The position numbers were made by a program, and so were the translations under genes. Of a DNA stretch of 64,000 bases, positions 36,401 to 45,400 are shown in pieces (position 1 is the stretch's first letter; each line of letters opens with the position of its first letter). This DNA comes from Limnomonas spitsbergensis (taxonomy: Eukaryota > Chlorophyta > Chlorophyceae > Chlamydomonadales), in assembly GCA_037349105.1 (NCBI GenBank), contig JAYJMM010000019.1:2105501-2169500 (forward strand), written 5' to 3'. The notes beneath the pieces are model-generated. The model had not been told where the DNA came from and searched no databases. It saw only the letters and a program-made list of their open reading frames with translations.

Positions 36401-39400
36401 TCGGTGCTGCCCCTTCTCGCAGCCCTCTCAACAGGCTGAAATATTTTGTCAAGTCGCCCCATGAAAAGCCTCAACCCTAAACCCTGAACCCTAGACCCTA
36501 AACCCTACATTCTTCTTCCACTTGCAGCCTTTTTCAATCGGCAGACTGTTGCCCTGACACTAAACCCTTCCTCCTCTGAAAGCCTTTTCAATTGGCAGAC
36601 TCTTTCCCTGACCTTGCTTTGTGCTGCCTCATCGTGCAGCCCTCTCAACTGGCTAAACTTCAGCCAGGCGCAGCGGGACGAGACAGGCCTCCTACGCTTC
36701 ATGCGGCATATGATCCAGCTCAGGTAACAGGAAACACCGGATCAGATACTTATAACCGGTAGATACCGGATCAGATACTTATAACCGGTAGATACCGGAT
36801 CAGATACTTATAACCGGTAGATACCGGATCAGATACTTATTAGATACCGGATGAGATACTTATTGGATACCGGATCAGATATTTATTATATACATTTAAG
36901 AAACCAGGATCGTACTTCCGGAGTGTGGAACATCCCAGGTTATTTGAAAGTATCTAATACCGGAGGGCAGGACGGGATCAACACTTTTTGTTGTCTGCTG
37001 TTGTCTGCTGTTGTCTGTTGTCTGCTGTTGTATGCTGTTGTATGCTGCTGTCTGCTGTTGTCTGCTGTTGTCTGCTGTTGTCTGCTGATGTCTGCTGCTG
37101 TCTGCTGTTGTCTGCTGTTGTCTGCTGCTGTCTGCTGTTGTCCGCTGTTGTCTGCTGTTGTCTGCTGCTGTCTGCTGTTGTCTGCTGTTGTCTGCTGTTG
37201 TCTGCTGCTGTCTGCTGTTGTCTGTTGTTGTCTGCTGTTGTCTGCTGTTGTCTGCTGTTGTCTGCTGCTGTCTGCTGTTGTCTGCTGTTGTCGGCTGTTG
37301 TCTGCTGTTGTCCGCTGTTGTCTGCTGTTGTCTGCTGTTGTCTGCTGCTGTCTGCTGTTGTCTGCTGTTATCTGCTGTTGTCTGCTGTTGTGTGCTGTTG
37401 TCTGCTGTTGTCTGCTGTTGTCTGCTGTTGTCTGCTGTTGTCTGCTGTTGTCTGCTGTTGTCTGCTGTTGTCCGCTGTTGTCTGCTGTTGTCTGCTGCTG
37501 TCTGCTGCTGTCTGCTGCTGTCTGCTGTTGTCTGCTGCTGTCTGCTGTAGTCTGCTGTTGTCTGCTGTTGTCTGCTGTTGTCTGCTGTTGTCTGCTGCTG
37601 TCTGCTGCTGTCTGCTGTTGTCTGCTGTTGTCTGCTGTTGTCTGCTGCTGTCTGCTGTTGTCTTTTGTTGTCTGCTGTTGTCTGCTGTTGTCTGTTGTTG
37701 TCTGCTGTTGTCTGTTGTTGTCTGCTGTTGTCTGTTGTTGTCTGTTGTTGTCTGCTGTTGTCTGTTGTTGTCTGCTGTTGTCTGCTGCTGTCTGCTGTTG
37801 TCTGCTGTTGTCTGCTGTTGTCTGCTGTTGTCCGCTGTTGTCTGCTGTTGTCTGCTGCTGTCTGCTGCTGTCTGCTGTTGTCTGCTGCTGTCTGCTGTAG
37901 TCTGCTGTTGTCTGCTGTTGTCTGCTGTTGTCTGCTGTTGTCTGCTGCTGTCTGCTGCTGTCTGCTGTTGTCTGCTGTTGTCTGCTGTTGTCTGCTGTTG
38001 TCTGCTGCTGTCTGCTGTTGTCTTTTGTTGTCTGCTGTTGTCTGCTGTTGTCTGTTGTTGTCTGCTGTTGTCTGTTGTCTGCTGTTGTCTGTTGTTGTCT
38101 GTTGTTGTCTGCTGTTGTCTGTTGTTGTATGCTGTTGTATGCTGCTGTCTGCTGTTGTCTGCTGTTGTCTGCTGTTGTCTGCTGATGTCTGCTGCTGTCT
38201 GCTGTTGTCTGCTGTTGTCTGCTGCTGTCTGCTGTTGTCCGCTGTTGTCTGCTGTTGTCTGCTGCTGTCTGCTGTTGTCTGCTGTTGTCTGCTGTTGTCT
38301 GCTGCTGTCTGCTGTTGTCTGTTGTTGTCTGCTGTTGTCTGCTGTTGTCTGTTGTTGACTGCTGCTGTCTGCTGTTGTCTGCTGTTGTCGGCTGTTGTCT
38401 GCTGTTGTCCGCTGTTGTCTGCTGTTGTCTGCTGTTGTCTGCTGCTGTCTGCTGTTGTCTGCTGTTATCTGCTGTTGTCTGCTGTTGTCTGCTGTTGTCT
38501 GCTGTTGTCTGCTGTTGTCTGCTGTTGTCTGCTGTTGTCTGCTGTTGTCTGCTGTTGTCTGCTGTTGTCTGCTGTTGTCTGCTGTTGTCTGCTGTTGTCT
38601 GCTGTTGTCTGCTGTTGTCTGCTGTTGTCTGCTGTTGTCTGCTGTTGTCTGCTGTTGTCTGCTGTTGTCTGCTGCTGTCTGCTGTTGTCTGCTGTTGTCT
38701 GCTGCTGTCTGCTGCTGTCTGCTGCTGTCTGCTGTTGTCTGCTGCTGTCTGCTGTAGTCTGCTGTTGTCTGCTGTTGTCTGCTGTTGTCTGCTGTTGTCT
38801 GCTGCTGTCTGTTGTTGTCTGCTGTTGTCTGCTGTTGTCTGCTGTTGTCTGCTGTTGTCTGCTGCTGTCTGCTGTTGTCTTTTGTTGTCTGCTGTTGTCT
38901 GCTGTTGTCTGTTGTTGTCTGCTGTTGTCTGTTGTTGTCTGCTGTTGTCTGTTGTTGTCTGCTGTTGTCTGCTGCTGTCTGCTGTTGTCTGCTGTTGTCT
39001 GCTGTTGTCTGCTGTTGTCCGCTGTTGTCTGCTGTTGTCTGCTGCTGTCTGCTGCTGTCTGCTGTTGTCTGCTGCTGTCTGCTGTAGTCTGCTGTTGTCT
39101 GCTGTTGTCTGCTGTTGTCTGCTGCTGTCTGCTGCTGTCTGCTGTTGTCTGCTGTTGTCTGCTGTTGTCTGCTGTTGTCTGCTGCTGTCTGCTGTTGTCT
39201 TTTGTTGTCTGCTGTTGTCTGCTGTTGTCTGTTGTTGTCTGCTGTTGTCTGTTGTCTGCTGTTGTCTGTTGTTGTCTGTTGTTGTCTGCTGTTGTCTGTT
39301 GTTGTCTGCTGTTGTCTGCTGTTGTCTGTTGTTGTCTGCTGTTGTCTGCTGTTGTCCGCTGTTGTCTGCTGTTGTCTGTTGTTGTCTGCTGTTGTCTGTT

Positions 39401-42400
39401 GTTGTCTGCTGTTGTCTGCTGTTGTCTGCTGCTGTCTGCTGTTGTCTGCTGTTATCTGCTGTTGTCTGCTGTTGTCTGTTGTTGTCTGCTGTTGTCTGTT
39501 GTTGTCCGCTGTTGTCTGCTGTTGTCTGCTGTTGTCTGCTGTTGTCTGCTGTTGTCTGCTGTTGTCTGTTGTTGTCTGCTGTTGTCTGCTGTTGTCTGCT
39601 GTTGTCTGCTGTTGTCTGCTGTTGTCTGCTGTTGTCTGCTGTTGTCTGCTGTTGTCTGCTGTTGTCTGCTGTTGTCTGCTGTTGTCTGCTGTTGTCTGTT
39701 GTTGTCTGCTGTTGTCTGCTGTTGTCTGCTGTTGTCTGCTGTTGTCTGCTGTTGTCTGCTGTTGTCTGCTGCTGTCTGCTGTTGTCTGCTGCTGTCTGCT
39801 GTTGTCTGCTGTTGTCTGCTGTAGTCTGCTGTTGTCTGCTGTTGTCTGCTGTTGTCTGCTGTTGTCTGCTGTTGTCTGCGGTTGTCCGCTGTTGTCTGCT
39901 GTTGTCTGCTGTTGTCTGCTGCTGTCTGCTGTTGTCTGCTGTTGTCTGCTGTTGTCTGCTGTTGTCTGCTGTTGTCTGCTGTTGTCTGCTGTTGTCTGCT
40001 GCTGTCTGCTGCTGTCTGCTGTTGTCTGCTGTTGTCTGCTGTTGTCTGCTGCTGTCTGCTGTTGTCTTTTGTTGTCTGCTGTTGTCTGCTGTTGTCTGTT
40101 GTTGTCTGCTGTTTTCTGTTGTTGTCTGCTGTTGTCTGTTGTTGTCTGTTGTTGTCTGCTGTTGTCTATTGTTGTCTGCTGTTGTCTGCTGTTGTCTGTT
40201 GTTGTCTGCTGTTGTCTGCTGTTGTCTGCTGTTGTCTGCTGTTGTCTGTTGTTGTCTGCTGTTGTCTGTTGTTGTCTGCTGTTGTCTGCTGTTGTCTGCT
40301 GCTGTCTGCTGTTGTCTGCTGTTATCTGCTGTTGTCTGCTGTTGTCTGCTGTTGTCTGCTGTTGTCTGCTGTTGTCTGCTGTTGTCTGCTGTTGTCTGCT
40401 GTTGTCTGCTGTTGTCTGCTGTTGTCTGCTGTTGTCTGTTGTTGTCTGCTGTTGTCTGCTGTTGTCTGCTGTTGTCTGCTGTTGTCTGCTGTTGTCTGCT
40501 GTTGTCTGTTGTTGTCTGCTGTTGTCTGCTGTTGTCTGTTGTTGTCTGCTGTTGTCTGTTGTTGTCTGCTGTTGTCTGCTGTTGTCTGCTGTTGTCTGCT
40601 GTTGTCTGTTGTTGTCTGCTGTTGTCTGCTGTTGTCTGTTGTTGTCTGCTGTTGTCTGCTGTTGTCTGCTGTTGTCTGTTGTTGTCTGCTGCTGTCTGCT
40701 GTTGTCTGTTGTTGTCTGCTGTTGTCTGTTGTTGTCTGCTGTTGTCTGCTGTTGTCTGCTGTTGTCTGCTGTTGTCTGCTGTTGTCTGCTGTTGTCTGCT
40801 GTTGTCTGCTGTTGTCTGTTGTTGTCCGCTGTTGTCTGCTGTTGTCTGCTGTTGTCTGCTGTTGTCTGCTGTTGTCTGCTGTTGTCTGCTGTTGTCTGCT
40901 GTTGTCTGCTGTTGTCTGCTGTTGTCTGCTGTTGTCCGCTGTTGTCTGCTGTTGTCTGCTGTTGTCTGCTGTTGTCTGCTGTTGTCTGCTGTTGTCTGCT
41001 GTTGTCTGCTGTTGTCTGCTGTTGTCTGTTGTTGTCTGCTGTTGTCTGCTGTTGTCTGCTGTTGTCCGCTGTTGTCTGCTGTTGTCTGCTGTTGTCTGCT
41101 GTTGTCTGCTGTTGTCTGCTGTTGTTTGCTGTTGTCTGCTGTTGTCTGCTGTTGTCTGCTGTTGTCTGCTGTTGTCTGCTGTTGTCTGCTGTTGTCTGCT
41201 GTTGTCTGCTGTTGTCTGCTGTTGTCTGCTGTTGTCTGTTGTTGTCTGCTGTTGTCTGCTGTTGTCTGCTGTTGTCTGCTGTTGTCTGCTGTTGTCTGCT
41301 GTTGTCTGCTGTTGTTTGCTGTTGTCTGCTGTTGTCTGCTGTTGTCTGCTGTTGTCTGCTGTTGTCTGCTGTTGTCTGCTGTTGTCTGCTGTTGTCTGCT
41401 GTTGTCTGCTGTTGTCTGCTGTTGTCTGCTGTTGTCTGCTGTTGTCTGCTGTTGTCTGCTGTTGTCTGCTGTTGTCTGCTGTTGTCTGCTGTTGTCTGCT
41501 GTTGTCTGCTGTTGTCTGCTGTTGTCTGCTGTTGTCTGCTGTTGTCTGCTGTTGTCTGCTGTTGTCTGTTGTTGTCTGCTGTTGTCTGCTGTTGTCTGCT
41601 GTTGTCTGCTGTTGTCTGCTGTTGTCTGCTGTTGTCTGCTGTTGTCTGCTGTTGTCTGCTGTTGTCTGCTGTTGTCTGCTGTTGTCTGCTGTTGTCTGCT
41701 GTTGTCTGCTGTTGTCTGCTGTTGTCTGCTGTTGTCTGCTGTTGTCTGCGGCTGTCTGCTGCTGTCTGCTGTTGTCTGCTGTTGTCTGCTGTTGTCTGCG
41801 GTTGTCCGCTGTTGTCTGCTGTTGTCTGCTGCTGTCTGCTGCTGTCTGCTGTTGTCTGCTGTTGTCTGCTGTTGTCTGCTGTTGTCTGCTGTTGTCTGCT
41901 GTTGTCTGCTGTTGTCTGCTGCTGTCTGCTGCTGTCTGCTGTTGTCTGCTGTTGTCTGCTGTTGTCTGCTGCTGTCTGCTGTTGTCTTTTGTTGTCTGCT
42001 GTTGTCTGCTGTTGTCTGTTGTTGTCTGCTGTTTTCTGTTGTTGTCTGCTGTTGTCTGTTGTTGTCTGTTGTTGTCTGCTGCTGTCTGCTGTTGTCTGCT
42101 GTTGTCCGCTGTTGTCTGCTGTTGTCTGTTGTTGTCTGCTGTTGTCTGTTGTTGTCTGCTGTTGTCTGCTGTTGTCTGCTGCTGTCTGCTGTTGTCTGCT
42201 GTTATCTGCTGTTGTCTGCTGTTGTCTGCTGTTGTCTGCTGTTGTCTGCTGTTGTCTGCTGTTGTCTGCTGTTGTCTGCTGTTGTCTGCTGTTGTCTGCT
42301 GTTGTCTGCTGTTGTCTGCTGTTGTCTGTTGTTGTCTGCTGTTGTCTGCTGTTGTCTGCTGTTGTCTGCTGTTGTCTGCTGTTATCTGCTGTTGTCTGCT

Positions 42401-45400
42401 GTTGTCTGCTGTTGTCTGCTGTTGTCTGCTGTTGTCTGCTGTTGTCTGCTGTAGTCTGCTGTTGTCTGCTGTTGTCTGCTGTTGTCTGCTGTTGTCTGCT
42501 GTTGCCTGTTGTTGTCTGCTGTTGTCTGCTGTTGTCTGCTGTTGTCTGCTGTTGTTTGCTGTTGTCTGCTGTTGTCTGTTGTTGTCTGCTGTTGTCTGCT
42601 GTTGTCTGTTGTTGTCTGCTGTTGTCTGTTGTTGTCTGCTGTTGTCTGCTGTTGTCTGCTGTTGTCTGCTGTTGTCTGTTGTTGTCTGCTGTTGTCTGCT
42701 GTTGTCTGTTGTTGTCTGCTGTTGTCTGCTGTTGTCTGCTGTTGTCTGTTGTTGTCTGCTGTTGTCTGCTGTTGTCTGTTGTTGTCTGCTGTTGTCTGTT
42801 GTTGTCTGCTGTTGTCTGCTGTTGTCTGCTGTTGTCTGCTGTTGTCTGCTGTTGTCTGCTGTTGTCTGCTGTTGTCTGCTGTTGTCTGTTGTTGTCCGCT
42901 GTTGTCTGCTGTTGTCTGCTGTTGTCTGCTGTTGTCTGCTGTTGTCTGCTGTTGTCTGCTGTTGTCTGCTGTTGTCTGCTGTTGTCTGCTGTTGTCTGCT
43001 GTTGTCCGCTGTTGTCTGCTGTTGTCTGCTGTTGTCTGTTGTTGTCTGCTGTTGTCTGCTGTTGTCTGCTGTTGTCTGCTGTTGTCTGCTGTTGTCTGTT
43101 GTTGTCCGCTGTTGTCTGCTGTTGTCTGCTGTTGTCTGCTGTTGTCTGTTGTTGTCTGCTGTTGTCTGCTGTTGTCTGCTGTTGTCTGCTGTTGTCTGCT
43201 GTTGTCTGCTGTTGTCTGCTGTTGTCTGCTGTTGTCTGTTGTTGTCCGCTGTTGTCTGCTGTTGTCTGCTGTTGTCTGTTGTTGTCTGCTGTTGTCTGCT
43301 GTTGTCTGCTGTTGTCTGCTGTTGTCTGCTGTTGTCTGCTGTTGTCTGCTGTTGTCCGCTGTTGTCTGCTGTTGTCTGCTGTTGTCTGTTGTTGTCTGCT
43401 GTTGTCTGCTGTTGTCTGCTGTTGTCTGCTGTTGTCTGCTGTTGTCTGCTGTTGTCTGTTGTTGTCCGCTGTTGTCTGCTGTTGTCTGCTGTTGTCTGCT
43501 GTTGTCTGTTGTTGTCTGCTGTTGTCTGCTGTTGTCTGCTGTTGTCTGCTGTTGTCTGCTGTTGTCTGCTGTTGTTTGCTGTTGTCTGCTGTTGTCTGCT
43601 GTTGTCTGCTGTTGTCTGCTGTTGTCTGCTGTTGTCTGCTGTTGTCTGCTGTTGTCTGTTGTTGTCTGCTGTTGTCTGTTGTTGTCTGCTGTTGTCTGTT
43701 GTTGTCTGTTGTTGTCTGCTGTTGTCTGCTGCTGTCTGCTGTTGTCTGCTGTTGTCTGCTGTTGTCTGCTGTTGTCTGCTGTTGTCTGCTGTTGTCTGCT
43801 GTTGTCTGCTGTTGTCTGTTGTTGTCTGCTGTTGTCTGCTGTTGTCTGTTGTTGTCTGCTGTTGTCTGCTGTTGTCTGCTGTTGTCTGCTGTTGTCTGCT
43901 GTTGTCTGCTGTTGTTTGCTGTTGTCTGCTGTTGTCTGCTGTAGTCTGCTGTTGTCTGCTGTTGTCTGCTGTTGTCTGCTGTTGTCTGCTGTTGTCTGCT
44001 GTTGTCTGCTGTTGTCTGCTGTTGTCTGCTGTTGTCTGCTGTTGTCTGCTGTTGTCTGCTGTTGTCTGCTGTTGTCTGCTGTTGTCTGCTGTTGTCTGCT
44101 GTTGTCTGCTGTTGTCTGCTGTTGTCTGCTGTTGTCTGCTGTTGTCTGCTGTTGTCTGCTGTTGTCTGCTGTTGTCTGCTGTTGTCTGCTGTTGTCTGCT
44201 TTATTTTAGTTGTTTTAGTTGTTTTAATTTTTGTTTCTTTTTGTTCTGAGTTGAGTTTTTTTTTGAGCTGAGTTTTGTTTTCAGGTTTCCCAGAAAGGAA
44301 ATACCAGGGAGGAAACAAAGAGACAAGAAAACCAATGGGATGAAAAGCTGCATCTGCCGGCGGGCCTTCAGCCATGGCCTATCCACGCTACTGACAATAT
44401 GTTTGGTTTGTGTGCGTTCCTTGCTCATTTTTTCTCCTTCGCCCTCCTGACTGATGTGTGATGTGCCTCCGATGCTCCTTTTTGCTCCTTCCCTCTCCTC
44501 ATCTCCTCAAATTCTTCCATCCTCTCCTTCTCTCTCCTCTCCTTCCTTCTCTCTCCTCTCTCCTTCTCTCCCCTCTCTCTCCTTCTCTCCTCCCTTCTTT
44601 CCTTCCTTCTCCTGACTTCGTGCTGATGATAAATATGAATACTTTCCCTCCACCAGCAGCTGTCCCTACCTCCCTGCCCCCCACCCCAAACCAACTTCCT
44701 GCCCTTCTACTCTACCCCTCCGCCCCCCACACTCCTTTCCTCCGACCTCCCCCCCCCCTGCCCCCTTCCCCCCCACACACACAACCAACCTACCCCCTGT
44801 CCACCCTGCCTCCCAAGAGAAGTAACACCGAGCGGCAGCATCAAGAGACCAAGAACAATGCTGAGATCCAGTGGCATGGCGAGATCCCATCTCCCTTTCC
44901 AATGCCCCCCCCCATGCCTTCCCTGCTCTGCCCACCCCCCTAGGAAGAACCATCCTGAGCTGCAACGTCAGGATTACGTGAGCGATGCCGAGATCCAGTG
45001 GCATGGCGAGATGCCCAACGTGCCTGATTGGACGGACAGCAGCCGCCTGGTGGCCTTCTCCCTCAAGGACAACAAGGGGGGCGGCGTGTACGTGGCGTTC
45101 AATTCAGGTAAGGATGCATCGCCGGGAATATGAAGTGTGAACAAGGGGTGGAAGTGTGAACATGGCATTTAAATCCCTCAAGGGCAACAAGGAGGGTGGC
45201 GTGTACGTGGCATTCAATTCAGGTAAGGGTGCTGCACCACGACTATGAAGTATGGAAAAGGGTGGAAGTGTGAACACGACATTCAACTCAGGTAAGGGTG
45301 CTGCACCGCTGTTATGAAATATGACAGATAGAAAAAGGGCGGAAGTGTGAACATGGCGTTCAAATCACTCAAAGTGAACAAGGGGGCGGCATGTATGTGC

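Noticed and set aside
37368..44375. A 2335-codon open frame on the - strand (Gln/Asn/Thr-rich) and several 500-1600-codon Cys/Leu/Val frames on the + strand
   Set aside because: Products of the 10-bp repeat, whose unit has no stop in the tracks concerned. They overlap each other in all frames, have no homology and lie inside a well-defined intron.
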